Assembly (NCBI GenBank): GCA_026129095.1
Contig: JAHCIT010000002.1
Coordinates: 186,001-250,000, forward strand
DNA from: Deltaproteobacteria bacterium
GTDB taxonomy: Bacteria > JAGRBM01 > JAHCIT01
Reading direction: 5' to 3'
Length of the DNA: 64,000 bases
The notes beneath the pieces are model-generated. The model searched no databases. It was not told where the DNA came from and saw only the letters and a list, made by a program, of their open reading frames with translations. The translations under genes were made by a program, and so were the position numbers. Positions 43,243-52,291 of the stretch are shown here, piece after piece (position 1 is the stretch's first letter; the number at the start of each line of letters is the position of its first letter).

Positions 43243-44730
43243 TCAGCTTTTGGGCGCCCAGCGGAGGACGGGCTGGCGGGCGGCGCGGGTCTCGTCGAGG
43301 CGGCGGCGGAAGGCGCCGTGGGGGGCGGTCCGGAGGAGTTCGGGATTGTCCTTCGCCTCGGCGGCGATCTCCCGCATGGCGGCGACGAACTGGTCCAGGG
43401 TTTCCTTCGACTCGCTCTCGGTCGGCTCGATCATCAGGGCGTTCCGCACCACCAGCGGGAAGAACACCGTCGGCGGATGATAGCCCTTGTCGATCATCCG
43501 CTTGGCGATGTCGAGGGTCGTGACGCCATGGGGCCGCTGGAGTTCGTCGCTGAACACCGCTTCGTGCATGCAGGGCTCGTCGAAGGCGAGCCTGAAGCTG
43601 TCCTTGAGCTGCACGCGCAGGTAGTTGGCGTTCAGCACGGCCGCCCCGGACATCTCCTTCAGCCCTGAATTGCCCATTGTCTTTATGTACGCCCACGCCC
43701 TCAGGTTGATGCCGAAGTTCGAGAAGAAGCTCCGGATGCGGCCGATCGACTTCGGCCGGTCATGCGAGAAGGCGTAGCGGTCGCCGTTCTTCACGATGCA
43801 CGGCGAGGGGAGATACGGTTCCAGCCGCTCCGAGACGACGACCGCGCCCGCGCCGGGGCCGCCTCCGCCGTGCGGGGTCGAGAAGGTCTTGTGCAGGTTG
43901 AACTGCGAGACGTCCACGCCCATCTTCCCCATCGAGGCCTGCCCGACGATGGCGTTCAGGTTCGCCCCGTCGCAGTAGAGGAGCCCGCCCTGCGAATGGA
44001 TGAGGTCGCCGATGTCGGCGATCTGGTTCTCGAACAGGCCGAGCGTGCTGGGATTGGTCAGCATGATGGCGGCCGTCTCGTCATCCACCACCGCCCTCAC
44101 CTCGTCCACGGTGAGGCGGCTCGCTTTTGCCTCCAGCGGCACGACCTCGAAACCGCACATGGCCGCCGTGGCCGGGTTGGTGCCGTGGGCCGTGGCCGGG
44201 ACGATGATCTTCCTGCGCCGCCCGCCCCGGTCCAGGTGGTAGGCCCGGATCATCAGGACGCCGGTGAACTCGCCGTGGGCGCCGGCGGCGGGATTGAGCG
44301 CGCAGGCGTGCATGCCCACGCACTTGCGGAGATCCTCGGTGAGTTCCCACAGGATGCGGAGCGCGCCCTGCGCGAACGCCTCCGGCATCAGCGGATGCAG
44401 GCGCGAAAAGCCGGGATGCCGCACCAGCGATTCGTGCAGCTTCGGGTTGTATTTCATCGTGCAGGAACCGAGCGGAAAGAGCCCCGCATCAATGCAGTAG
44501 TTGTACTGGGCGAGCCGCGTGTAGTGGCGCACGACATCGAACTCGCTCACTTCAGGGAAACCTTCCAGCTCGCCCCGGACGAGATGGCCCTCGATGCCGT
44601 CGGGCGACTTCGCTTCCGGCGCGTCCAGTTCAGGCAGCGCGTAGCCCCGCCGGCCGGGGGAGCCGCGCTCGAAGATGAGCGGCTCCTCCAGAACGAGGCC
44701 CTGGGTGCCGGGCGGCTTCAGCAGGCTCAC
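43243..44730 (-). CDS. gcvPB: Glycine dehydrogenase (decarboxylating) subunit 2
   Basis: 495 residues from the GTG at 44730 (GTGA overlap with the gcvPA stop). PLP lysine is Lys281 in FNLHKTFSTPHGGGGPG, and CDGANLNAIVG is also typical. With GcvPA it forms the P-protein of the glycine cleavage system, transferring the aminomethyl group of glycine to lipoyl-GcvH and releasing CO2. No gcvT or lpd is in the window. Confidence 0.93.
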   Translation of the reverse strand: MSLLKPPGTQGLVLEEPLIFERGSPGRRGYALPELDAPEAKSPDGIEGHLVRGELEGFPEVSEFDVVRHYTRLAQYNYCIDAGLFPLGSCTMKYNPKLHESLVRHPGFSRLHPLMPEAFAQGALRILWELTEDLRKCVGMHACALNPAAGAHGEFTGVLMIRAYHLDRGGRRRKIIVPATAHGTNPATAAMCGFEVVPLEAKASRLTVDEVRAVVDDETAAIMLTNPSTLGLFENQIADIGDLIHSQGGLLYCDGANLNAIVGQASMGKMGVDVSQFNLHKTFSTPHGGGGPGAGAVVVSERLEPYLPSPCIVKNGDRYAFSHDRPKSIGRIRSFFSNFGINLRAWAYIKTMGNSGLKEMSGAAVLNANYLRVQLKDSFRLAFDEPCMHEAVFSDELQRPHGVTTLDIAKRMIDKGYHPPTVFFPLVVRNALMIEPTESESKETLDQFVAAMREIAAEAKDNPELLRTAPHGAFRRRLDETRAARQPVLRWAPKS

Positions 44731-46088
44731 CGGATCACCTCCCGTGCGAAGCCGACGAGGGCATCGTGGTGGCGCTTCTGGTGGCGCTCGGTCGTGCACA
44801 GGTGCAGCTCGTTCGCGTGGGCGGGGCCGAGCAGCGCGCCGAGGTCAATGCCGGCCGCCAGCTGCCGCGCCTCGGCCTTCCTCACGAACTCCGCCGCCGG
44901 GATGGGGAGCCGCAGGACGAACTCGTTGAAGAACGGCCCGGAGTAGGCGGCCGTGACGCCGGGAATCTCCAGCAGGCGGCGGCGAAGCTCGCGGGCGAGC
45001 GAGAGGTTCTGCCGGGCGAGATCCTTCAGCCCCTGGCGGCCCATGAGCGACAGGTAGACCGTCACCCACAGGGCGCAGAGCTGCTGCGAGGTGCAGATGT
45101 TGGAGGTCGCCTTCTCGCGCCGGATGAACTGCTCGCGGGTCGTGAGCGTCAGCACGAACGCCCGGCGGCCGTCCTGGTCCACCGTCTCGCCGACGAGACG
45201 GCCCGGCATCTGCCGGACGTATTCCTTCTTGCAGCAGAAGATCCCCACGTTCGGGCCGCCGAAATAGGGCGGAAGCCCCAGTCCCTGCGCCTCGCCCACG
45301 ACGATGTCCGCGCCGAACCGGCCCGGCGGCTCGACAAGCGCGAGCGAGAGGGGCTCGCCCGTCACGGCGATGAACAGGGCGCCCGTTCCGGCGGCGGCCT
45401 CCCCCACCGCCTTCCAGTCCTCGATGATGCCGAGGATGTTCGGGCTCTGGACGACCACCCCGCCCACGTCTCCGGCCTCGCGGATCCGGGCGGCCAGTTT
45501 CGCCGTGTCGGTGCGGCCGGTCGCCCGGTCCACCGGGACGGTTTCCAGCACGATCGTCTCCAGCGGGGAGACGAACGTGCGGACGGTATCCAGGTAGTGC
45601 GGGTGAAGCGCGCCCGAGACGAGGAACCGCGTCTTCCTCGTGAGCCGGTGGGCCATCAGCACCGCCTCGGCGGCCGAGGTCGCCGCGTCGTACATGGACG
45701 AGTTGGCGACATCCATGCCGGTGAGCATGGCCATGTAGGTCTGGAACTCGTACGCCCCCATGAGCGTGCCCTGGGCGATCTCCGGCTGGTAGGGCGTATA
45801 AGCCGTGGCGAACTCGCCCCGGACCACCAGATGCTCGATCACGGCCGGGGTGTAGTGGTCGTAGGCGCCCGCCCCCAGAAAAGAGATGAGGTCGCGGGGC
45901 CTTGCGGCGGCGATGGAGTCGGCGAGCCGCTGAAGCTCCATCTCGGAGACGGGCGGATCGAGCGGCAGAAGGCCGCGCACCCGCACCCGCTCGGGAATCT
46001 GCCGGTCGATGAGCTCGGTCACCGAGCCCGCACCGGCTGTCTCCAGCATGGCCTTCGCGTCGGCGTCAGTCAGGGGGATGTAACGCAT
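44727..46088 (-). CDS. gcvPA: Glycine dehydrogenase (decarboxylating) subunit 1
   Basis: 453 residues, normal for the split P-protein alpha chain. RYIPLTDADAKAMLETAG begins the protein, and FLGAGAYDHYTPAVIEHL and AYTPYQPEIAQGTLMGAYEF are highly conserved. It starts 13 bp after gcvH and overlaps gcvPB by 4 bp, so the H, PA and PB proteins are made together. Confidence 0.93.
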   Translation of the reverse strand: MRYIPLTDADAKAMLETAGAGSVTELIDRQIPERVRVRGLLPLDPPVSEMELQRLADSIAAARPRDLISFLGAGAYDHYTPAVIEHLVVRGEFATAYTPYQPEIAQGTLMGAYEFQTYMAMLTGMDVANSSMYDAATSAAEAVLMAHRLTRKTRFLVSGALHPHYLDTVRTFVSPLETIVLETVPVDRATGRTDTAKLAARIREAGDVGGVVVQSPNILGIIEDWKAVGEAAAGTGALFIAVTGEPLSLALVEPPGRFGADIVVGEAQGLGLPPYFGGPNVGIFCCKKEYVRQMPGRLVGETVDQDGRRAFVLTLTTREQFIRREKATSNICTSQQLCALWVTVYLSLMGRQGLKDLARQNLSLARELRRRLLEIPGVTAAYSGPFFNEFVLRLPIPAAEFVRKAEARQLAAGIDLGALLGPAHANELHLCTTERHQKRHHDALVGFAREVIR

Positions 46089-46101
46089 GGATTGCTGGTG
46101 G

Positions 46102-46479
46102 CTACTGGGTGATGAGCGCCCGGTACTGTCCGGCGGTGAGCAGCTTGTCGAGGCCGGCCGTGTCCAGTGGCGCGACGCGGATCATCCACGCCTTGTAGGG
46201 GTCGGCATTGACCGATTCGGGCGCGCCGGTGAGCGACGAGTTGACCGCCGTCACCTTGCCCGAGAGCGGCGCATAGAGATCGCTCACGGCTTTCACCGAC
46301 TCGATGACGCCGAATGCCTTGCCCGCCGTCACCTGCGAGTTCACGGCGGGCAGCTCCACGAACACCACGTCGCCCAGCTGCTCGGCGGCGAACTCCGTCA
46401 CGCCGATGACGGCCTCGTCGCCCTCCATCCGTACCCATTCGTGCTCGGCGGTGTATCTGAGATGTTCAGGAACGTTCAT
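46102..46479 (-). CDS. gcvH: Glycine cleavage system H protein
   Basis: 125 residues from the ATG at 46479 (GAGG upstream), typical of GcvH. The lipoylation site is Lys63 in GVIESVKAVSDLYAPLSG. It carries the aminomethyl group from the P-protein to the T-protein. First gene of the gcvH-gcvPA-gcvPB operon; divergent from nadC. Confidence 0.93.
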   Translation of the reverse strand: MNVPEHLRYTAEHEWVRMEGDEAVIGVTEFAAEQLGDVVFVELPAVNSQVTAGKAFGVIESVKAVSDLYAPLSGKVTAVNSSLTGAPESVNADPYKAWMIRVAPLDTAGLDKLLTAGQYRALITQ

Positions 46480-46645
46480 GCGGCCTCGCTTGCTTCTTAA
46501 GGAAGGATACCGGGGCGAAACGGACCGAACGGACGGGGAGCCCCGGCGCGGCAAAGCTGCCTTGGCGGACCGGTGAAATCAACCGGAAAAGACATCCGGC
46601 CGGAGGGTCCGGTTTCCCCTTGCGGACCGGTCCCCCGGACGGGAT

Positions 46646-47503
46646 ATGATCCCTGAAGCCATGCACACCCTGAACTGGCGACAGATCGACGCCCTGATCG
46701 ACGCGGCCCTGGAGGAAGACCTGGGCCTGGCGGGCGACATCACCTCTACTGCCATCTTCGACGGGGGCCAGCGGATCAGCGCGAGGTTCGTGGCCCGCGA
46801 GCCGGGCGTGCTCGCCGGACTGAACGTGGCGCTGCGGGTGTTCAGCCGGTTCGACCCCGCCATGGCCGCCGGAACCCTGCTGCCGGAGGGGGCCCCGTTC
46901 TCCGCCGGAGCGGAGCTGGGATACGTGAACGGGCTCGCCGCCAGTGTCCTGCCGGCCGAGCGCACGGCACTCAACTTCCTCCGCCACCTGACGGGCGTCG
47001 CCACCCTGACCCGCGCCTTCGTGGACCGGGTGAAGGGGACGAAGGCCCGGATCACCGACACCCGCAAGACGACCCCGCTCCTCCGGGGGCTGGAAAAGTA
47101 TGCCGTCACGATGGGGGGCGGCATCAACCACCGGTTCGGGCTGTTCGACGCGGCCATGGTGAAGGACAACCACATCGCCGCGGCCGGTTCCATCGGCGCA
47201 GCCATCCGCAGCGTCCGGGCCCGGATTCCCCACACGGCGACGATCACCTGCGAGGTGGACCGTCTGGACCAGATCGAGGAGGCGCTCGCCGCCGGGGCCG
47301 ATTCGATCCTGCTGGACAACATGACGGCGGCCGAGCTGAGGCAGGCCGTGGCGCTGGTCGGCGGCCGGGCACGGACCGAGGCCTCAGGCGGCGTCCGGCT
47401 GGAGACGGTGGGCGAGATCGCCGCCACCGGCGTTGATCTCATCAGCGTGGGCGCGCTGACCCACTCTCCCCGGCAGGTGGATATCGCACTGGATGTGCAG
47501 TGA
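46646..47503 (+). CDS. nadC: Nicotinate-nucleotide pyrophosphorylase (quinolinate phosphoribosyltransferase)
   Basis: 285 residues. Converts quinolinate and PRPP to nicotinate mononucleotide in de novo NAD synthesis. Motifs: DLGLAGDITSTA, TGVATLTRAFV, DTRKTTPLLRGLEKYAV, HRFGLFDAAMVKDNHI and EASGGVRLETV. The ATG at 46661 is an alternative start. nadA/nadB are not in the window. Confidence 0.93.
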   Translation: MIPEAMHTLNWRQIDALIDAALEEDLGLAGDITSTAIFDGGQRISARFVAREPGVLAGLNVALRVFSRFDPAMAAGTLLPEGAPFSAGAELGYVNGLAASVLPAERTALNFLRHLTGVATLTRAFVDRVKGTKARITDTRKTTPLLRGLEKYAVTMGGGINHRFGLFDAAMVKDNHIAAAGSIGAAIRSVRARIPHTATITCEVDRLDQIEEALAAGADSILLDNMTAAELRQAVALVGGRARTEASGGVRLETVGEIAATGVDLISVGALTHSPRQVDIALDVQ

Positions 47504-47564
47504 CCGCACGGAGCGGCGGCCCCAGATGGCGGCGCGAACCCTGGGTCAGACCGGTTCGTGCGGG

Positions 47565-47855
47565 CTAGTGGCCACCCCGGCTGCCGCCTCCACCGCTGTT
47601 GAACTCGAACTCGTCGAGCATCGAGCGCGCAACCCCTTCTTCCTCGGAATCCCGCTCGATCTTCTTGGCAGCCTTCCGGTTCGCCGACTTCTTGTCGTCG
47701 TCGATGTCGCGCAGCATCCAGGTGTACCGGTCAATCTTCCGGGCCACCAGCGGCGCCTTGCAGTAGCTGCAATAGACCTCGTCACCGTCCTCCTGGTTCA
47801 CGTCCAGCGGGACGTCGGCACTGCATAACGGGCACTCGGCGGAAACGTTGGCCAT
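47565..47855 (-). CDS. Small zinc-ribbon protein
   Basis: 96 residues. Two Cys pairs CPLC (near residue 8) and CSYC (near 29) form a zinc ribbon. A charged Lys/Asp/Glu-rich middle (DDDKKSANRKAAKKIERD) and a Gly-rich tail follow. AGG-rich GGGAGG lies just before the ATG. No known family; such proteins often bind nucleic acid or a protein partner. Confidence 0.65.
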   Translation of the reverse strand: MANVSAECPLCSADVPLDVNQEDGDEVYCSYCKAPLVARKIDRYTWMLRDIDDDKKSANRKAAKKIERDSEEEGVARSMLDEFEFNSGGGGSRGGH

Positions 47856-48033
47856 GGGGCACCTCCCGGTCGGGAAAGGGGTTTGGAAAGAACCGCAGAT
47901 TTCGATTCTACCCCACTGCCGGAGCGGGTAAAAGCGGGAAAATCCCCCCCAAAAACAGTCCGGGCGGCCCGGCCTCCCGCATCCTTAGCGTGGCCCCGGC
48001 CGCCCGGCTTTGCTTATAAGAATTATAAGGAAA

Positions 48034-48055
48034 GGGCCGGAGATTTCTCCGGCCC
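48034..48055 (-). terminator. Rho-independent terminator of the FYDLN gene
   Basis: On the minus strand GGGCCGGAG and CTCCGGCCC (9-bp stem) surround a 4-nt loop and are followed by TTTCCTTATAATT. It lies 17 bp beyond the stop of the FYDLN gene at 48073. A CTTATAA-GAA-TTATAAG palindrome (48013-48029) follows and holds a TATAAT that may be the -10 of the zinc-ribbon gene. Confidence 0.65.
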
Positions 48056-48072
48056 CTGGAGAGCCAACAGGC

Positions 48073-48405
48073 TCAATCTTCCTCGTCGTCGTCCGAGGAC
48101 TCCTCTTCCTCTTCTTCCTCTTCTTCTTCCTCGCCGGCGCCGCCGATATCTTCCAGTATCTCCTCGTCCTCGCCAGCCTCCTCGCCGTCGTCGGCCTCCT
48201 CGGCGGCGAGGATGCTCCGCTCGGCTGCCGCCAGGCTGGTGCGGGCCGAGACGGCCGCGGCGGCTGCCACCGGTGCCGTTATCGCCGGACGGTCGGCCTG
48301 GTTGGCCCCGCAGCTCGGACAGACGCACTCGCTCTTGTGCAGGTCGTAGAACTTCGTCCCGCACTTGAAGCACATGAATTTCTTACCGTAATCGACTAGC
48401 GGCAT
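48073..48405 (-). CDS. FYDLN acid domain protein
   Basis: 110 residues from the ATG at 48405. The zinc ribbon CFKCGTKFYDLHK with CPSCG is the TIGR02300 signature; the C-terminal half is a strongly acidic run of Glu and Asp. Found in alpha- and deltaproteobacteria; function unknown. It lies near another small zinc protein gene and the two may be related in role. Confidence 0.85.
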   Translation of the reverse strand: MPLVDYGKKFMCFKCGTKFYDLHKSECVCPSCGANQADRPAITAPVAAAAAVSARTSLAAAERSILAAEEADDGEEAGEDEEILEDIGGAGEEEEEEEEEEESSDDDEED

Positions 48406-48607
48406 GGCCGGACCCTCTTCTCGGTCGCCCCACATAGCGTCTCTGGCGGTGAAGGTCCATCCCCTCCCGGCGATTTTCAGGGGAGCGTGAAACTGCCCTG
48501 AAAAACATCTTCCCTGAAACCCGCCCGGGGTCATTGAAATCGCCCCTGCCGCTGGCTATGGGGGCCGGGCAAAAAAGGGCCGTTTAGGGGCATTTGGGCC
48601 GCTCAGA

Positions 48608-48636
48608 TTGACTTTGCGGCGGATGGCTCCGACAAT
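48608..48636 (+). promoter_or_regulatory. Promoter of korAB
   Basis: TTGACT (48608-48613), exactly 17 bp, then GACAAT (48631-48636). It implies a leader of about 215 nt before the korA TTG start at 48858. Confidence 0.6.
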
Positions 48637-48642
48637 CGGCCC

Positions 48643-48857
48643 CAAGGCGGATAGTGCCGGAACCGGCCCGGAACGGGGCTGGAGAGGCAGAGGCCGCCGC
48701 GCACAACCAGATTAGTGGTCCGGCGGCCTGCCGGGCTGCCCCGTACGGCTGAAGGGAATTACGCCGCAGGGTTTGATCGGGTTTCGTCCGGCTGGTCATG
48801 GTGAACCGGCCGGGTTCCCCAAGATGGGAACTACCGGAACCCAAGGAGCACCTGGCC
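48643..48857 (+). other. Long leader of korAB with stem-loops
   Basis: The gene-free stretch 48406-48857 is mostly this leader and the promoter. In the leader, AGGCCGCCG (48691-48699) pairs exactly with CGGCGGCCT (48721-48729), and GGGTTCC (48812-48818) with GGAACCC (48836-48842), the last ending right before the AAGGAG of korA. It could be a cis-regulatory RNA. No known riboswitch family was recognised. Confidence 0.4.
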
Positions 48858-50708
48858 TTGTCCCCTCAAACTGAGGCGGCGTCCGCCGCCAAGCCCCTCG
48901 AAGAACACTCCCACCTCGTTGTCCGCTTTGCCGGCGATTCCGGCGACGGCATGCAGATCACCGGATCGCAGTTCACGGCCACCAACGCCGTGTACGGAAA
49001 CGACCTGGCCACGCTGCCCGACTTCCCCGCCGAGATCCGGGCACCCGCCGGCACGCTGGCCGGCGTCTCCGGGTTCCAGCTCAATTTCGGCTCGCAGAAG
49101 ATCTACACGGCCGGCGACCAGCCCGACGTCTTCGTCACCATGAACCCGGCAGCGCTCAAGGTGAACCTGCCGGAACTTCCGAACGGCTGCGTCATCATCG
49201 CCAACGAGGACGCCTTCACCGACCGCAACCTGAAGATGGCGGGATTCGCGTCGAACCCGCTCGCCGACGATTCGCTCTCGAAGTTCCGCGTCTACCCGGT
49301 GAAGATCTCGACGCTGACGAACAACGCGCTCGCCGACGTGGAAATGTCCGCCAAGGACAAGGCCCGCTGCAAGAACTTCTTTGCCCTGGGCCTCATCTAC
49401 TGGATGTTCAACCGCTCGCCCGAACAGACGATGCGGTTCCTCAAGGACAAGTTCTCCAAGAAGCCGGTCATCCTGGAAGCGAACGAGAAGGCCATGCGCG
49501 CCGGCATGAACTACGGCGAGACGGCCGAGGCGTTCACCACCCGCTACGAGGTGAAGGAAGCCCAGCTGACGCCGGGCAAGTACCGCAACATCACCGGCAA
49601 CTCGGCCATGGCAATCGGGCTGGTGGCGGCGTCGAAGCTGTCCGGGGTTCCGCTGTTCCTGGGGTCGTACCCGATCACCCCGGCCTCGGACATCCTCCAC
49701 GAGCTGTCCCGTTACAAGAACTTCGGCATCATGACGTTCCAGGCCGAGGACGAAATCGCCGCCGTCTGCTCGGCCATCGGCGCGGCGTTCGCCGGCTACC
49801 TGGGCCTCACGACAACCTCCGGTCCCGGCATCGCCCTCAAGGCGGAGGCGATCGGGCTGGCGGTAATGACCGAGCTGCCGCTGCTCATCGTCAACGTCCA
49901 GCGCGGCGGGCCCTCGACGGGGCTGCCGACCAAGACCGAGCAGGCCGACCTCCTGCAGGCGATGTACGGCCGCAACGGCGAGTGCCCGGTGGCCATCGTC
50001 GCCCCCTCGACGCCGGGCGACTGCTTCCACATCGCCATCGAGGCCACCCGGATCGCCACCAAATACATGACTCCGGTGATGATCCTCTCGGACGGCTACC
50101 TGGCGAACGGCGCCGAGGCGTGGCGGCTCCCCAGGATATCCGACCTGCCCAGGATCGACGTGAAGTTCCGCACCGATCCCAGCGGCTACAAGCCCTACCT
50201 GCGCGACGAGAACCTGGCCCGCCCGTGGGTCAGGCCAGGCACGCCAGGGCTGGAGCACCGGATCGGCGGCATCGAGAAGCAGGACATCACCGGCAACGTG
50301 AACTACGAGGCCCGCAACCACGAGCACATGGTGAAGCTCCGGGCCCAGAAGATCGCCAACATCGCAAAAGACATTCCGGCGCTCAAGGTGCTCGGCGACC
50401 CCGAGGGCGACGTGCTCGTCGTGGGCTGGGGCTCGACCTACGGCTCCATCACCGCGGCGGTCGAAGAGCTCCGGGCCCAGGGCAAGCGCGTCTCGGGCGT
50501 GCACCTCCGGCACCTCAACCCCTTTCCGCCGAACCTGGGCGAGATCCTCGGGAAGTTCAGGAAGGTGATCGTTCCGGAGATGAACGCCGGGCAGCTCGTG
50601 AAGATCATCCGGGCCACCTTCAACGTGCCCGCCATCGGCGTGAACAAGATCCAGGGCCAGCCGTTCCGCAAGCGCGAGGTCGTGGACGGCATCCTGACGC
50701 ACCTGTAA
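48858..50708 (+). CDS. korA: 2-oxoacid:ferredoxin oxidoreductase, fused gamma-alpha subunit
   Basis: 616 residues from the TTG at 48858, with AAGGAG (48843-48848) 9 nt upstream; the upstream in-frame ATG at 48798 has no such site. Gamma domain comes first (VVRFAGDSGDGMQITGSQF), then the alpha domain with GSYPITPASDILHELS and SGPGIALKAEAIGLAV. With KorB it converts 2-oxoglutarate (or another 2-oxoacid) and CoA to acyl-CoA, CO2 and reduced ferredoxin, or runs in reverse for CO2 fixation. korB follows by 36 bp. Confidence 0.9.
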   Translation: MSPQTEAASAAKPLEEHSHLVVRFAGDSGDGMQITGSQFTATNAVYGNDLATLPDFPAEIRAPAGTLAGVSGFQLNFGSQKIYTAGDQPDVFVTMNPAALKVNLPELPNGCVIIANEDAFTDRNLKMAGFASNPLADDSLSKFRVYPVKISTLTNNALADVEMSAKDKARCKNFFALGLIYWMFNRSPEQTMRFLKDKFSKKPVILEANEKAMRAGMNYGETAEAFTTRYEVKEAQLTPGKYRNITGNSAMAIGLVAASKLSGVPLFLGSYPITPASDILHELSRYKNFGIMTFQAEDEIAAVCSAIGAAFAGYLGLTTTSGPGIALKAEAIGLAVMTELPLLIVNVQRGGPSTGLPTKTEQADLLQAMYGRNGECPVAIVAPSTPGDCFHIAIEATRIATKYMTPVMILSDGYLANGAEAWRLPRISDLPRIDVKFRTDPSGYKPYLRDENLARPWVRPGTPGLEHRIGGIEKQDITGNVNYEARNHEHMVKLRAQKIANIAKDIPALKVLGDPEGDVLVVGWGSTYGSITAAVEELRAQGKRVSGVHLRHLNPFPPNLGEILGKFRKVIVPEMNAGQLVKIIRATFNVPAIGVNKIQGQPFRKREVVDGILTHL

Positions 50709-50744
50709 GAGCCGGGGAACCGCACCGGGGAGAAAGAACGGTTT

Positions 50745-51764
50745 ATGACGGAAGCAGCAACCAAACTGACGAAGGCCGATTTCCAGAGCGACCAGGACAT
50801 CCGGTGGTGTCCCGGCTGCGGGGACTACTCGATCCTCGCCCAGGTGCAGAACGTGATGCCGGAGCTCGGCGTCCCCAAGGAGAAGGTCGTCTTCGTCTCC
50901 GGCATCGGATGCAGCTCGCGCTTTCCCTACTACATGAACACCTATGGGCTGCACAGCATTCACGGCCGCGCCCCGGCGGTGGCCACCGGCGTCAAGTGCA
51001 TGAGCCCGGACCTGTCGGTGTGGGTCGTCACCGGCGACGGCGACGGACTCTCCATCGGCGGCAACCACTTCATCCACGCCATCCGGCGGAACGTGGACCT
51101 GAACGTCCTCATGTTCAACAACCGCATCTACGGGCTCACCAAGGGCCAGTATTCGCCGACCTCGGAGCTGGGCAAGAAGACCAAGTCCACGCCGATGGGG
51201 AGCGTGGACTACCCGCTGCACCCGATCTCGCTGGCGCTCGGCGCGGAGGCGACCTTCGTCGCCCGCACCATGGACGTGGACCCCAAGTCGCTGCGCTACT
51301 GCGTCAAGCGCGCCGCCGAGCACAAGGGGATCGCGTTCGTCGAGATCTACCAGAACTGCAACATCTTCAACGACGGGGCCTACGACTCCATCGTCGAGAA
51401 GAGCATCCGCTCGGACCGCGTGCTCTACCTGGAGCACGGCAAGCCGATGATCTTCGGCAAGGACATGAACAAGGGACTGAAGCTAAACGGCTTCCAGCTC
51501 GAAGTGGCGACGATCGGCGAGAACGGCGTCACCGAGAAGGATATCGTCGTACACGACGAGACGAACCCCGACCCCACGATGGCGTTCCTCCTGTCGCGGC
51601 TGGACGAGGCCACCTTCCCGGTCCCGATGGGCGTGTTCCGCGCCGTCCGGCGGCCCGCGTTCGACGAGATGATGAACGACCAGGTGAAGGCGGCCACACA
51701 GAAGAGCGGCCCCGGCGACCTGGATTCGCTCCTGAACCAGGGCGATACCTGGGAAGTCCACTGA
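50745..51764 (+). CDS. korB: 2-oxoacid:ferredoxin oxidoreductase beta subunit
   Basis: 339 residues. CPGCGDYSIL near residue 22 starts the [4Fe-4S]/TPP subunit; the TPP motif is VVTGDGDGLSIGGNHFIHAI and ends in NNRIYGLTKGQ. A GAAAGAACGG precedes the ATG. It completes the oxidoreductase with KorA. Convergent with the GNAT gene, 7 bp between stops. Confidence 0.92.
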   Translation: MTEAATKLTKADFQSDQDIRWCPGCGDYSILAQVQNVMPELGVPKEKVVFVSGIGCSSRFPYYMNTYGLHSIHGRAPAVATGVKCMSPDLSVWVVTGDGDGLSIGGNHFIHAIRRNVDLNVLMFNNRIYGLTKGQYSPTSELGKKTKSTPMGSVDYPLHPISLALGAEATFVARTMDVDPKSLRYCVKRAAEHKGIAFVEIYQNCNIFNDGAYDSIVEKSIRSDRVLYLEHGKPMIFGKDMNKGLKLNGFQLEVATIGENGVTEKDIVVHDETNPDPTMAFLLSRLDEATFPVPMGVFRAVRRPAFDEMMNDQVKAATQKSGPGDLDSLLNQGDTWEVH

Positions 51765-51771
51765 CCGGCCG

Positions 51772-52242
51772 TTACAGCCGCTTGCGGTAGTTCACGCAGC
51801 GGTCCACCACCTCGAACCCCAGCGCCTCATGGGCGCGCTGCGCCTCCATGTTGTCGATCCAGGTATCGGAGGCGATCTCCATGCAACCCTGCTGGCGGCA
51901 CCACGCCTCGGCCGCCGCCATCAGCGCCTTCCCTGCGCCGCGCCCCTTGAACTCCGGCCGCACGTACCAGCCCTCGATGAATCCGCACGGCCTTCCGGGG
52001 TCGCAGCCGTCGGCGTGGGACCGCAGGCCCACCTCGATAAACCCGGCCAGCTTGCTGGCCGGCCCGGCTGCCGGAGACGCCTCCGCCACCAGGATGGCGA
52101 GCGGCAGCGTGCTCCGGGGACGGCCTGCGAGAATGGCCCGGATCTCCGTCCGGTGTTCTTCCGCCGTTCCCTCCGGCCAGAGGGCGGCTCTCAAGGCAAC
52201 GAGCGTTTCCTCGTCGTCGGCGGTGGCGGGGCGGACGGTCAT
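51772..52242 (-). CDS. GNAT acetyltransferase resembling AAC(6')-I
   Basis: 156 residues from the ATG at 52242; a GTG at 52260 adds six. It follows the AAC(6')-I pattern: AALWPEGTAEEHRTEI, CGFIEGWYVRPEFKGRGAGK for acetyl-CoA binding, CMEIASDTWIDN, and HEALGFEVVDRCV near the end. These enzymes acetylate the 6'-amine of aminoglycosides, but chromosomal ones in environmental bacteria may have other substrates. Last of a three-gene set with the methyltransferase and dehydrogenase genes. Confidence 0.8.
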   Translation of the reverse strand: MTVRPATADDEETLVALRAALWPEGTAEEHRTEIRAILAGRPRSTLPLAILVAEASPAAGPASKLAGFIEVGLRSHADGCDPGRPCGFIEGWYVRPEFKGRGAGKALMAAAEAWCRQQGCMEIASDTWIDNMEAQRAHEALGFEVVDRCVNYRKRL

Positions 52243-52291
52243 GGGGTTCAAAAATGCCACGGGCAGGGGCGGGACGGCAATGACGCTGCCG

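Noticed and set aside
48831-51437. 868-codon open frame antisense to korAB
   Set aside because: Same reason; korA and korB are clear and complete.
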